Source: Setomelanomma holmii (lineage: Eukaryota > Ascomycota > Dothideomycetes > Pleosporales > Phaeosphaeriaceae). Taken from it: a stretch of DNA of 64,000 bases. Made by a program: the position numbers and the translations under genes. Below, one piece after another: positions 11,239 to 21,848 of the stretch. Under the pieces are notes generated by a model. It had not been told where the DNA came from and did no database searches. It saw only the letters and a list, made by a program, of their open reading frames with translations. Location of the stretch: positions 124,001-188,000 of the forward strand of contig ML978205.1 of NCBI GenBank assembly GCA_010015745.1. Direction: 5' to 3'. How positions within the stretch are numbered: the stretch's first letter is position 1; every line of letters starts with the position of its first letter.

Positions 11239-12259
11239 GAGCTTGTAATTTCCAAGCAGTCCTCCGTGGTACGGGAATTACACGATCAGCACTGTACTGA
11301 AAGATGGACGTTGAAATGCTTGCCCGGAGTTTTGGTCGGAGACATCGCTACTGCTGGTATTTCAGCAACGCTCGTCAGCCCGAAAGTCACCGCCATTGAC
11401 AGGTGATTCTCACACAACACTATCTATACACCTCGACTGATGCAGTGACAGAGCCGTTGTTGAGACCGCAGCCTCACATGAGCAACTCCTAATCCCCACG
11501 CTGAAATCTCACATATTGTGCTCCCTACGACATCCACGACTTTCCTTCGCCGCGAAGCCCTTCTTCTATGTCTAGACCTTGTACGCTACGACATACACGA
11601 TCACAAATACGGTAGAAAGTGTGGCCAAAGCCTTCACGATGGAGCTCGACCGCGTGATTTTTAGTCCCATCACATTCATCTCGACATGCCTTGTCAATGT
11701 CTCTCTGGGAGTCTGGAAAGATATCCGCTTCGTCCAACTATATGGTCGACGGAGTAACGCAATGGGTGCAACGTCATATACTGATACTAGAAAAACCGTC
11801 CCGCGTGGAGTATTTTCACCGCAGACGAACGTGCCCAAGGTATTGGGAGCAACCTTTCTCTTCCTCGGTGCGATCACGATATTCGGATCAGTCATTTTTC
11901 CTCCCATTCTACCACCATTGTTATCAGACTCGTACTTCGCCAACGACGCCATGGAAATGGCTGCTCTACAGCTTTCTGTGCCGATATTGTCTCAAATCGT
12001 GGCAAGCCCCGTGCATCTGCTGACGTTGGATCTCTACAATATCCCAATGAAGGACAGTAGTGGTACAGGAACCGGAATATTGAAGCGAAGTTTGGCGTCA
12101 ACGACGGTAATGAGGTGTTCGAGGATTGTACCGGCATTTGGTGTAGGGCTTGTCGCTAACACCGGCTTGAGGGACTACTTCCATCGCATTGCACGAGCGA
12201 CAGAGCCAATCAGGCCCTTAGATGATACTGGTGAAGACGGGAATTTGTCCGTGTTCTAG
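11239..12259 (+). pseudogene. Fungal multi-pass membrane protein gene with nonsense codon
   Basis: The open frame encodes GVLVGDIATAGISATLVSP, then an intron (11403-11451, GTGATT..CTGATG..CAG), then RAVVETAASHEQLLIPTLKS. It continues to AAKPFFYV, meets TAG at 11573-11575, and resumes in frame as TLYATTYTITNTVES through 12259. The remainder has hydrophobic segments (KVLGATFLFLGAITIFGSVI, and ALQLSVPILSQIVASPVHLL) and ends RIVPAFGVGLVANTGLRDY. I recall this layout from a family of uncharacterised fungal membrane proteins in which Trp sits at the stop position, so TGG-to-TAG is the likely lesion. The true start codon was not found. It sits in the proline cluster, but a transport role is only a guess. 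Confidence 0.66.
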
Positions 12260-12931
12260 ATGTGACTATTAATAAAAAAGAAAGCGGTCGTGGAAGGCAT
12301 GTATGCAGTTCCCAAAAGAAGCCACTGTTGTGCTACAGTTCGAACTTGAGTGATACCTCCATGCCAAGTTAAAGCAGCAGACTTATTCAGTTTTTTGTAT
12401 GCCACAAGAAGACACCGCGCAAATCAGAGTATGAAGTGAGCAACATGGTGATGGAACGATCTACCTCTGCACATTGACCCGAGTCAAACCGCTCAACCCC
12501 GCACCAATCCCGAAGCAGTATCTAGCTATGCAGTTGCCCACCATCTCGTAATGGGAAAGATAGCAGTGCATCACTTACGCTTGTTAATCCGTCGCGTGAT
12601 TGAACACGTCGCTACCAGAAGCGCCCAATGAAGCCAGTGTTTGCGACTCGGCTTACCATCCGAGCTACGGTACGAGAGCTCGCGAAGGTCACGAGTAACG
12701 TGGGGCTCAAGGAGCTATTATCGAGAGCGGGATGCGGGGTCGTAGAGGTCGTGAGAGTGTACGATGAAGATAAGGGGATATAAGCTGCATTTGGTATGAG
12801 CAGAACTTGCGTACCTGCCACTTTGATCGTGTTCATCTTATCACTTCCCAAAATTGATCCTTCTACCTTGTCAAAAACATCGCAATTCACCTTGAACTCT
12901 CTTTGTACTGCAATTCATCTGTTGAACAACC
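12260..12931. other. Promoter region of proline dehydrogenase
   Basis: No gene recognised. A minus-strand ORF at 12612-12890 is Ser/Thr-rich and probably a chance frame. The region lies directly upstream of PUT1. Confidence 0.35.
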
Positions 12932-14437
12932 ATGGTCCAAACCCGGCTCGGCGGTCCAAGTGTGCGATGTTTAGTAGCGAGGAAACCGTCCAACATCAGC
13001 TACAACTTATTCGAAGTTCGACTCAGTTCAACGACAGCACTTCCGCGAAGCAAAGGTGGTGAAGTTCCCTATGATGCAGCAACCACAACAGCCAAGCGAC
13101 AACTGAATCCGCACCCGTTATCCGTCATGCCAACCAGCATGCTGCTTCGATCACTCTTCGTTGCCACTGTGTCGTCAAATAAAATACTCCTTTTTCCGGT
13201 GCTTCGCATCTTATCGTTCTTTGCGAAACCCAATAGGGGCTTCGTCTTTAACGTCGATCGAAACCCAGTACTAAACGTGCTCTTAAAACGGACTTTGTAC
13301 GACCAGTTCTGCGCTGGCGAGACGGAGCAGGAGACTAAAGAGTGCGTGGATCGGTTGAAGGCTCTGGGATTCAAAGGAGTGATACTGACATTCGGGAAGG
13401 AGACGGTGGTAGATAACAAGACTCAGCAGTCCCATCACATGAGCAGTACGACGGAAAAGGGTGATGAGGTGGAGGATGCTGTGACACAAGACATTGAGAT
13501 CGAGGCATGGCGTGTGGGAACACTGCAGACCATGCACTTAATATCGGGAGGCGATATACTCGCAATCAAGTAAGTTCGGCAGCTTCCCAATACTGAGAAA
13601 CTGGAGACTGAAGCGAATCACAGAACGACAGGAGGTGGCCCTGCAGTCGTCGAAGCATTTGCAAGAGGCGATCTACCACCCCAGCAAATGCGCGACGCAC
13701 TCGAGGAAATAGCTGTTCAATGCAAAGAACGGGGCATTCAGATCATCGTCGACGCTGAGTCTCAGAAGTGGCAGAAAGGCATTGATCGAACAGCTCTCGA
13801 GCTTATGCGCAAATTCAACACCGACGGAAAGGCCATTATCTACAACACTTACCAAGCATATCTCAAAGGTACCCGGGCGAACATCCTGCACCACGTGGAG
13901 GAGGCACAGAAAGGCGGCTTTACGTTGGGCTTGAAGCTCGTGCGCGGCGCATACATCCTTTCAGACGAACGGAGCCTCATCCATGACACCAAACAAGACA
14001 CAGACGATGCATATAACAGCATCGCGCAAGGTGCCATTCGGCAACAGATCGGCGACTTTGGCGCTGATGGCCCTGGCGCAAAGCCTTTCCCCCCACTCAA
14101 CCTCTTCCTCGCCTCTCACAATCGCGAGAGCGTGCTGGCAGCACACAGGTTGCGGCAGCAGCGCATCGAAGCTGGCTTGCCCACCGTTACGGTCGCTTTC
14201 GGACAGCTGCACGGCATGAGTGACGAGGTCAGTTTCTCATTGCTGGCGGAGAGAGACGAGACTGAGAAGCCACCTGAGGTATTCAAGTGTTCGACGTGGG
14301 GTACGATGGGCGAGTGCATTGCGTACTTGGTACGGAGAGGGGTGGAGAATAGGGATGCGGTGTTGAGAACAAAAGATGAATTTGCAGCATTGAGGAAGGA
14401 GACGTGGAGGAGAATGAAGGCGCCGTTTTCTGCCTAA
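12932..14437 (+). CDS. PUT1: Proline dehydrogenase, mitochondrial
   Basis: FAD enzyme of the inner mitochondrial membrane that oxidises proline to P5C. Two exons, 12932-13569 and 13624-14437, give 483 residues. The junction AA|A restores LAIKTTGGGPAVVEAF. The N-terminus is Arg/Ser-rich and fits a mitochondrial presequence. Family motifs seen: RLKALGFKGVILTFGKE, IQIIVDAESQKWQKGIDR, IIYNTYQAYLKGT, LKLVRGAYILSDER, LFLASHNRESV and VAFGQLHGMSDEVSFSL. The last four cover the substrate- and FAD-binding face of the barrel. No lesion is visible, unlike the broken genes on its left. P5C reductase follows on the same strand after about 770 bp. Confidence 0.93.
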
Positions 14438-15206
14438 AGACATAGAATTGAGCCGTATCGGAAGTCATATGTCGTATAGGACTCATGTCACATTTTGTGC
14501 AGATGAACTTGAAGCCTGCGTTATCTTACAGCATGCTTGCATGCAGTCGTGCATGTCCACCGGCGGTTAGATTCGGTGTCGCGTTGAGCGATGAGATCAG
14601 GCGCGGATTGATAACAGTGGGGTTAACTTACCGAAATCGTTTCCAGCGCAACCAATCACACCAGATCCACACCGGATGCGCTCCCGACAAGCACTTGCCT
14701 GTTTTGAGAATGGTTCAAGAGCATCCTCGAATTGGTCGTAGAGGCTCATCCAAAAGACTTACAACATTACATACTTCGCTTTCGAGTCTGCTGGTCTCCC
14801 GCTCGAATCCAGCCATAGAATCATCCCAGCTTATTTGGTATAATCCAATCAAGTTGTTATGGGTGTTTTTCGAAATACCAGTTACCACCTGGATCTGGCA
14901 TAGGTCGATCCTGCGCAGGAGTACGTCCTATACTGCCTGCGTATACACGCCAAGCTTAGCCAAGGCCTCAAGATCTAGCGCCCTCATCAAATCTGTGAAC
15001 CTTCACACCCCTCTGCACGCTAAGCAAGAGTCAATACCTATAGATTTCTAGGGCGATTAATTAATCGTACGGCCTTGCATTCTGGAGATTTGCACGAGAT
15101 TTGGAGCTTATACGGTGGTAGTGCATCAAAACCGAGCCGATCCTACCCTGATCCAGGTGGTAACTGGTATTTCGAGAACCATAATATACTCCAACAACCT
15201 TAAACC
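14438..15206. other. Intergenic between PUT1 and P5C reductase
   Basis: A 188-codon plus-strand ORF (14485-15051) is open, but its composition is not protein-like and it matches nothing I know. It more likely holds the PUT1 3' end and the P5C reductase promoter. Confidence 0.4.
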
Positions 15207-16164
15207 ATGTCCGAACACACGCTATGCATTCTCGGTTGCGGTACATCAATTTCTACACCGACCAGACACTTACGAAGCTGATCACAACCACCCAGGTAAC
15301 CTCGGCACGCCGATTTTGGCAAGCCTTCTCAATGCTCCCAAGGATTCGAAAGCAACTTTCTCAACATACATCGCGTGCGTGCACAGCCAGAAATCACAAG
15401 ACAGGTTGTCAAAACAATTTGCTCCCGAAAAAGAATCTGGGAAGCTAAAGATCTCGCGAGGCGAGAACGTAACAGCCGTGCAAGAGTCTCACGTTATCGT
15501 TCTCGGTGTCGATCCAGCTGATGTCGAGTCAACACTCAAGCAAGATGGCATCGCCGCCGCACTCAAGGGCAAACTCCTCATCAGTATAGTCGCCGGCTGG
15601 TCGCGAGAAAGTCTCGAGCACCTTGTATCCCCAAACTCAGGACCCGCGGAATCGCAGATATGGATCCTTCGCACCCTCCCCAATATCGCCGCTCAGGTCT
15701 CGCAATCAATGACCGCGATCGAGTCACCAGATCCAGACTTTCCACCCGCATACATGGAAATCGCAGACGCCATCTTCTCGCAAATTGGTAAAGCAGTACA
15801 TGTTCAGCCACGCCTTATGCCCGCTACAACCGCCGTCGCAGGCTCAACGCCGGCATTCTGGGCTGTCATATGCGACGCTTTCATCGATGCAGCTGTCGCA
15901 GTCGGTTTGCCGAGGCACATCGCGCAGGCGCAAATTTACCAGAGTATGCGAGGTACGGCGGAGATGCTGCAGAGTGGTGTGCATCCGGGGTTGTTGAAGG
16001 ATCAAGGGACGTCGCCGGAGGGGTGTACGATTGGTGGTTTGATGGTGCTTGAGGAGGCGGGTGTGAGAGGGCATTTGGGCAAGGCGTTGAGGGAGGCGGT
16101 TACGATTGCGCGGTTGATGGGGAAGGGAGAGGGAGAGGTGCATGTTAACGACATACGGCGGTAG
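15207..16164 (+). CDS. PRO3: Pyrroline-5-carboxylate reductase
   Basis: Reduces P5C to proline with NAD(P)H. Two exons, 15207-15240 and 15296-16164, give 300 residues, the usual length. The tiny first exon, MSEHTLCILGCG, joins NLGTPILASLL and so forms the Rossmann GxGxxG-type motif. An unspliced reading from further upstream would spoil this motif, which fixes the start. Later motifs: ILGVDPADVESTL, KLLISIVAGWS, RTLPNIAAQV, and the C-terminal helical signature ATTAVAGSTPAFW...FIDAAVAVGLPR...GTAEMLQSGVHPGLLKDQ with TSPEGCTIGGL. It follows proline dehydrogenase, so a catabolic and an anabolic enzyme that could run a proline/P5C cycle are neighbours. Confidence 0.93.
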
Positions 16165-16383
16165 ATAATCGAGAGGATTTGTGGTATTGCATTTGAGCTA
16201 ACATGAAGGACTTGGGAAAGACTACATATTGGCCGTTTGTCCAAGCACGACAGTTTTCTAGAAAATTACCCTTCCGAGTCATGAAGACAGCAACATGTAG
16301 AGGGTATTGCGCAAATTGACACTTTTTCTCACGACCAAGCGCAGCACCATTGATACCTGCGACGTCTTGGGTATTAGCTTCGA

Positions 16384-16926
16384 CTATGCCTTGTTCTGGG
16401 ACGGTTGACCAGAAATGACCAGTCTGATGCACGCGATGCGGCCGGTTGTAGTAGGCTTCGACAGGTCGACGGGTTGTTGTAGATTGCGATAGGTGGATCG
16501 GCTGATCTGAGCGACCTCGTCTTCAACGTCTTTACTGTCGGTCATGGCCTTCGTGTCGTCCATGTCCAACGTGCAGTCCATGTGCTTGAAGAGGCCCCAA
16601 CGATCAGCTCGCTCAGCATTTGCCCTGAGTTGTTGGTGTGCCGGCTGACCAATGTCGGAGAGGTTTCGGTAGTGTCTGATCATAAACGAGAACAATATCC
16701 TGGCGTCGTCTGTCAGGAGTGAGGTCTTTTGTTGCTTGGCCTGGGTGGAGAGGAGTGGCAACTGGGAGACTGCGCGGCGATGGAAGGCCGTGCTCACTTC
16801 GGCGATCCGTGCGAGAAGGTCGATGAACGTTTCCAACGTCTGTTGGTCTTGTTCAAACTCGTTTGCGGTCATGGTGGTCGAGTTGCCTGGTGCGGAGTGT
16901 ATTGGCGCAGCGGGTAACGCGGACAC
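16384..16926 (-). CDS. Hypothetical protein, related to the 17.2-17.9 kb gene
   Basis: A 180-residue ORF; a second in-frame Met at residue 19 (MTANEFEQDQ) is a plausible alternative start. No signal peptide or membrane segment. It is helical in character, with a central stretch on the pattern QTLETFIDLLARIAEVSTAF...LFSFMIRHYRNLSD. The layout loosely resembles the neighbouring minus-strand pseudogene (ETISRYLIDITAYTYEVE, then RWRIFPHFAQLVAS), suggesting a local duplication, but identity is low. Family not recognised. Confidence 0.48.
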   Translation of the reverse strand: MSALPAAPIHSAPGNSTTMTANEFEQDQQTLETFIDLLARIAEVSTAFHRRAVSQLPLLSTQAKQQKTSLLTDDARILFSFMIRHYRNLSDIGQPAHQQLRANAERADRWGLFKHMDCTLDMDDTKAMTDSKDVEDEVAQISRSTYRNLQQPVDLSKPTTTGRIACIRLVISGQPSQNKA

Positions 16927-17154
16927 GTCCTATGTGATTGCACTGAAGAGGTGAGAGAATGGGAAGAGAATTCGTTTGTGTGAAGATTATATTTTATTAA
17001 CCCAGCTCAACGATAGTTTCATGGGAGCGTGCGTCCGGCCATGGTTCACCATACTACCTCTACCACAGGATTAGAACCGAACAATTAGCGTACCCTGTGT
17101 TGATACGACTAGCGAGAAGACAACTCCCTGGAACCCTCATGGCAGGACTGCGGA

Positions 17155-17887
17155 TCACGATTTTACCTTATGGCAGCCACACCACTCCTCAATCACACGC
17201 GCTAGTTCTCTGCTTTCTTTGCTTGCATACAGTGTCTTTGACAGTTTAGACGGGTCGGTCGATCGTTTGACATACCTGTTGCTCGCCCTCGCATGTGCTG
17301 AAGCAAGCAGCAACCTTATCTCTTCGTTTGGAGTTTTTTTTTTTTGTATTAGGACGTCATTCGAAACGAAGGTTTTTGCAATAATATCTTGGTGGTGAGT
17401 ATTGGACCATGAGAATGGGTTACACCATCGAGGAGCATAGTAGCGGTGTGCGATGCAGTGTCGTAGGTCCGGATTGTTGCGGTAGATTGAGATACGCCTT
17501 ATCAGGTTGAAAACCGCTGGACTAATCTTTGGGAAAGGCTCCACGATGGTGGCGTGTAGGTAGCGCAGATCCTCCATAAGAATAGCACTTAGCTGCTGAC
17601 GATCGACCTTTGCCAACGTTGACGCCACAAGTTGCGCAAAATGAGGAAAGATTCTCCATCTCGTTTTCTGACAATATTGAGTTTTTGTGTCGTGCAGCGT
17701 GAGTGGAAGCTAGCTTTGTTGTCGACAACGCGTGTTGAAGGGTATCGATTTCGACCTCGTAAGTGTATGCGGTTATGTCGATAAGATATCTAGATATGGT
17801 TTCCCTTCCCCTGCCCTGAACTTGGATGTTCGTGCACCCGACTGTTGGCTGCGAGTCGTATGGCGGAGGTGGATCGGATTTGGCCAT
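17155..17887 (-). pseudogene. Hypothetical gene with single-base frameshift
   Basis: The start at 17887 (MAKSDPPPPYDSQPTVGC) opens a frame of 121 codons. Near 17668 the protein-like sequence jumps to the frame that carries FPHFAQLVASTLAKVDRQQL and the helical C-terminus ending at 17155. Removing one A from the AAAA run in the codons after ILSE would join ARHKNSILSE to TRWRIFPHFAQ smoothly, and no good intron does the same. Joined, it would be about 240 residues. A run of nine or more T at 17337-17345 encodes a Lys run and is a second slippage-prone site. The lesion could be real decay or a homopolymer sequencing error. Function unknown. Confidence 0.5.
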
Positions 17888-19140
17888 GGTTCGTTGTTAT
17901 GCAATTGTGGCAGAAAGTTGTTTGTGATCGTAACTTGATCCAGCAAGTGCTGGAGATATTCGACTTGAGAAAATTTCTTAGGAATGAGGGGTGAGAAATT
18001 GAGTGTGGGAGTGTGATCGAACGACCACGGTTCATCAAGCTTTGGCGTCGAGCCCATACCATGGGTCTTCGCCTTTAGCCTACCACGCGGCACTCATGCC
18101 CTGTCGGAAGTTGCAGCTGTGATATATAGACTGCGTACAAGTACAGATTTTTCTGACCGTGTTCGATGTTCGACGAAAACCAAAGGACTATTGTTTATGA
18201 CGGACGTCTGCATTGAGGAAAGAATCTAGGTTCGTACAACGTTGACAGAGCAAGTATCCTATGCCAGATTCTGGACCATCGAAAGCCCAGAATGAACAAG
18301 CGATGTGCGAGGATCTCCAGCAAGCGCTCACAGCAAAGTTTGACCCGCGACCGCAGTTTGTTCACATGCCTGTCGAGGCGGAAGATCAAGCGAAAAATCG
18401 ACGAAACCAGCTTATGACACGCGCCGAGCTCACACATCGTACAAGAGACAATGTGCCGACCACTGTGTATCTGGTCTTACCCGGCAAAATTTATTGTTCT
18501 GGAGGTATCCAGTCTACCCTCCCGACGTAATTCGGTGATGATGCAAGAGGGGAGGGTCATGACATCGGAACCGTGAAGTGTGGACGACGAAGGGTGAAGA
18601 TTTGCTATCCGGCTTCTATATCTAGTAGTAATGTTCACTGTACTCTCATCGATACCGACTGCTCTGAGTTTATGCGCGACTGTGAAGAAACAAAGTAATG
18701 TGCAGCACCTCAGTGCTCTGGAGGGATCCGAGATGCAATATCAGCGTCTTTTAAGAATGCCAAAATAGAGTATTCCGGCTCAAGAACGGTGCTCTCAAAT
18801 GATCTAGAGACATCGGTCGCGATATCGCAAGCAAGTGTGCAAGCATATGATGATCACCAGCGTAGTGGTCTCGCTACGAGAGCAGGCTCTGGCATCAATA
18901 GCAACCGCAGGCAATCCACCATCGTCAATCGGATCTCTGAGGCCATTCAGGCTACTCCAAGTCCAGAGAATTGTGAGTTGGGATTGGTAGTGAGCAGGGC
19001 TAGGTCTAGACTCACACATGGGCGGTCGAGCTCACTAACCTTCACTCCGTCAGAACGTTCGTGCATGCACACAGTCATGGTTTAGATCACGTTCAATGGA
19101 CATGTCAGTGTTGCGACTGCATCTAGGATGCTGTTTGGGG
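17888..19140. other. Intergenic, weak ORFs only
   Basis: Two plus-strand ORFs, 18261-18530 and 18789-19085, have a moderately protein-like composition but no recognisable domain or splice support. I do not call them genes. Confidence 0.35.
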
Positions 19141-19230
19141 ACGATATCGTGGGCACGTGAGCGGTGTCCGTGCCCACGTCGCTGCTGGCGATATATCGCC
19201 CACGTGACTGCCCAAATAGTTGTCGACAAC
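19141..19230. promoter_or_regulatory. Cluster of perfect palindromes upstream of zinc-finger gene
   Basis: Four dyads lie within 90 bp: ACGATATCGT (19141-19150), a 10-bp inverted repeat CGTGGGCACG/CGTGCCCACG (19148-19157 and 19169-19178, 11-nt loop), GGCGATATATCGCC (19187-19200), and GTTGTCGACAAC (19219-19230). Two CACGTG E-boxes lie in or beside them, including 19201-19206. The cluster is 100-190 bp upstream of the start codon of the next gene, a typical place for bHLH/bZIP sites. Regulation is inferred. Confidence 0.55.
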
Positions 19231-19329
19231 CCCAAAGTCAACAAATTCAGTTGACCTAATCCTGAAGGTCCTCGTGCACCTCACCTCTCACCACACCTGC
19301 TCTCGCCGCACACCGCCGTCAGTGCTAAC

Positions 19330-21552
19330 ATGTCGTTTTGGTGTGGGATCTGCTCTGACTCTTTTACCTCGAAGGCTTCTCTCAATCATCATACTGCAAA
19401 CCATAACGACGCTACTACCCCGCAATTGAGCTGCGCTGTGTGCGGCAGGCCTTTCGACGATTCTCTCGCGCTCGAGAGCCATAAGATCTCCTCCGGTCAC
19501 ACTGCTGAACAGTACACGTGCAACGACTGCGGCCAAGCCTTCACTACCACTCGCGGATTAAAGGACCACAGGATGAAGCGACCAGGTTGCCGCAAAGCCT
19601 TCGCGGACGTGTCGCCAGCTCCTCAAGCTCGGCCTGAGGCGCCTGTACACTGCGACCGCTGCTCGATCACCTTCAGGACCCGCCGAGAGTTCAAAGACCA
19701 CCGGAGCTACAAGCGAGGTGGACCCTGTGCTGACCATAAGCATAAAGCTCCGTCAAAGCATCGTGGTGGCTACGTTGATCCTGACGCAGTCCAGACAACA
19801 GTGAGCGACACCCTTGGCTACGACGAGTGGGCAGATGAAGACGATGAAGATGAGGAATCAGACGCTCCGTCAGACCTCAGTGTCGGGAAAGTGTGGTGCG
19901 GGAAGTGTAAAACCAGCTTCGAGTCCATGGCTAAGTATAACGCTCACGCCCTGCGGTGCGTAACTCAACCTCGTTCGGTCGAGTCGGCCAGCGTGAAGGC
20001 AGCATCGCAAGTGTCCAAAGCCATCCAGCCTAGACTGTCAACTGGGAAACAAATTGTGCCAGCCAAGCTGCCTGAAGCTATCCAGCCTCCACTTCAGGTG
20101 TTCACCAACAGCACACCATTGCCGCAGCAACAGCCTTGTCAGCAACCTCTAGCACCACCACAAGCTCCGACAGCTCGCCCTACCTCATCAACGACTCCTT
20201 TTACGATGCTAACCTGCAACATCAACGGATGTCAGAACTCCTACAGATCGGAGCCGGCTCTGAAGAACCACAAGGCTGAAGTGCACGGCGTCGGCGGTCG
20301 GAAGATAGATCTGCATGGCAAAGATTCCTGGATGCTCAGTCAACGTGCGCGCGAAGATGCTAAGCGCGACGGTCTCCTGCGCGGATCTCCAGCAGGCCCC
20401 TTTCTTGGTCGTGGACAGGGTGGTCGAGGTGCTCCTGAGATCCTCACGCCGCCTCCCATCCCTGCCTTCCGACCCTTCCAGGCTCCTCAACCCGCAGCTC
20501 GACAGGCTCATGCCTCAGCGAGCCCATCGCCGCGCGGTCCTCCTCAGCAGACACCTCACCAAGTGCCACGCCTGGCCCCAACTCCAGCGCCCGACATGAT
20601 GCCTCCCAGCCAGGACATGGTCATGTACTTTGCCATGGAGCAAGCGAAGAACCTGGAACAGGCGCAGTACATAACAGGCAAGATGTTGCGTCTGCTTATC
20701 CAGTCTGACATCTTGATTCACCACGATGGCAAGATGAACGTGAGCGGCATCGATTGGACTCGCATCGGCTTCTCGAAGCAATCAGATGTAGTCGCCATGT
20801 TCGACGGCATGTGCCATCTGCCTAAGGCATTCCAAGGCGAGTACCTGCCAGCCCCCAAGGCGCTTTCGGACGAACACGCGGACTTGGAGCACGTTTGGGA
20901 TACCACCGAGTTTCAGCCCTCTCCCGATCGCGATCGTCCCAAACCAGGACTAGGCGTTGTTGCTTTGGCATGCAGCAAGGTCTTGCTGCCGAATTGTCTC
21001 CAAGAGGTCGTCAAGATCGCCGCCGTTGACCTCGTCACCTGCCGGATCCTCATGACACATCTCGTTTGCACCGACCCCAACATGAAGGTCGCGGATTGGC
21101 GTTCTACCGAGACAGGTCTCTTCAGCTGGAAGGATATGGAGCAGACTCGCCTGAACGGATTCAAGGTCCTGAAGGGCTGGGCTGCAGCTCGCGCTGCACT
21201 GTGGAAGTTCGTCGACAAGGAGACCATCATCGTTGGCCACAACCTCCGTTCCGACCTCGACAGCCTGCGTATGATACACGGCCGCGGTGTCGACATCGCC
21301 AAGGTCGCGGAGAAAGCGGCCAAGGGTCCGCTCTCGAAGGTGCAAGTTGGCTTGGATTCTTTGTGTCGCGACTATTCTAAAGTCATGCTGAAGAGTGATC
21401 CTGAATACGGTCGCGACGCTCTGATGGATGCATTCGCGCTGCGGGAGACGGGCTTGTGGATTATCAAAAACAAGGAGAAGTTCGAGAAGGAGATTCGACA
21501 GAAGAGCATTGACTATCAGAGGATCATGCCTCGTGCCGCCGCCGCAGCTTGA
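19330..21552 (+). CDS. C2H2 zinc-finger protein with degenerate 3'-5' exonuclease domain
   Basis: An intronless 740-residue protein. The N-terminal third carries about six zinc fingers, some with Cys as the last ligand: CGICSDSF..H..H, CAVCGRPF, CNDCGQAFTTTRGLKDH, CDRCSITFRTRREFKDH, CGKCKTSFESMAKYNAH and CQNSYRSEPALKNHKAEVH. A Pro/Gln-rich linker follows (about residues 250-430). The C-terminus (about 540-730) has the fold of the DEDDh exonuclease family (Rex4/ISG20-like): VADWRSTETGLF, then VGHNLRSDLDSLRMIH and GRDALMDAFALRET. Motif I, normally DCEMV, reads ACSKV here, and the motif III His is also missing, so two catalytic acids and the general base are gone. It may bind rather than cut nucleic acid. 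Confidence 0.85.
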   Translation: MSFWCGICSDSFTSKASLNHHTANHNDATTPQLSCAVCGRPFDDSLALESHKISSGHTAEQYTCNDCGQAFTTTRGLKDHRMKRPGCRKAFADVSPAPQARPEAPVHCDRCSITFRTRREFKDHRSYKRGGPCADHKHKAPSKHRGGYVDPDAVQTTVSDTLGYDEWADEDDEDEESDAPSDLSVGKVWCGKCKTSFESMAKYNAHALRCVTQPRSVESASVKAASQVSKAIQPRLSTGKQIVPAKLPEAIQPPLQVFTNSTPLPQQQPCQQPLAPPQAPTARPTSSTTPFTMLTCNINGCQNSYRSEPALKNHKAEVHGVGGRKIDLHGKDSWMLSQRAREDAKRDGLLRGSPAGPFLGRGQGGRGAPEILTPPPIPAFRPFQAPQPAARQAHASASPSPRGPPQQTPHQVPRLAPTPAPDMMPPSQDMVMYFAMEQAKNLEQAQYITGKMLRLLIQSDILIHHDGKMNVSGIDWTRIGFSKQSDVVAMFDGMCHLPKAFQGEYLPAPKALSDEHADLEHVWDTTEFQPSPDRDRPKPGLGVVALACSKVLLPNCLQEVVKIAAVDLVTCRILMTHLVCTDPNMKVADWRSTETGLFSWKDMEQTRLNGFKVLKGWAAARAALWKFVDKETIIVGHNLRSDLDSLRMIHGRGVDIAKVAEKAAKGPLSKVQVGLDSLCRDYSKVMLKSDPEYGRDALMDAFALRETGLWIIKNKEKFEKEIRQKSIDYQRIMPRAAAAA

Positions 21553-21848
21553 AGATTGAGGGCTGAAGGAGGAGAATTGACGAGATCTTTGGGGACGGAT
21601 GATTATGGGATGAAGACAGTCTGGCTCATATAGGACACGAAAAGAAAATGCAGCGCAATGACACGCTGAAGACATCCGAGCTGCTGTTTCGTGATTGAAG
21701 CACAAGTGGTGTTGACGACCTTTTCTTCATGACTCGTCGAACAAGATCTGTCGCCATTATCCTGGAGTGAGCAATCGGCGCATGGCGACACGACGCCCAA
21801 AGGGATCTGAAGACATCCAGCCTGCCTTTTCCCGTTCATTCGAGTACC

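Noticed and set aside
14485..15051. 188-codon plus-strand ORF between PUT1 and P5C reductase
   Set aside because: Long but with random-looking composition (many Cys, Arg, Ser); no homologue known to me, and it lies where a promoter is expected.
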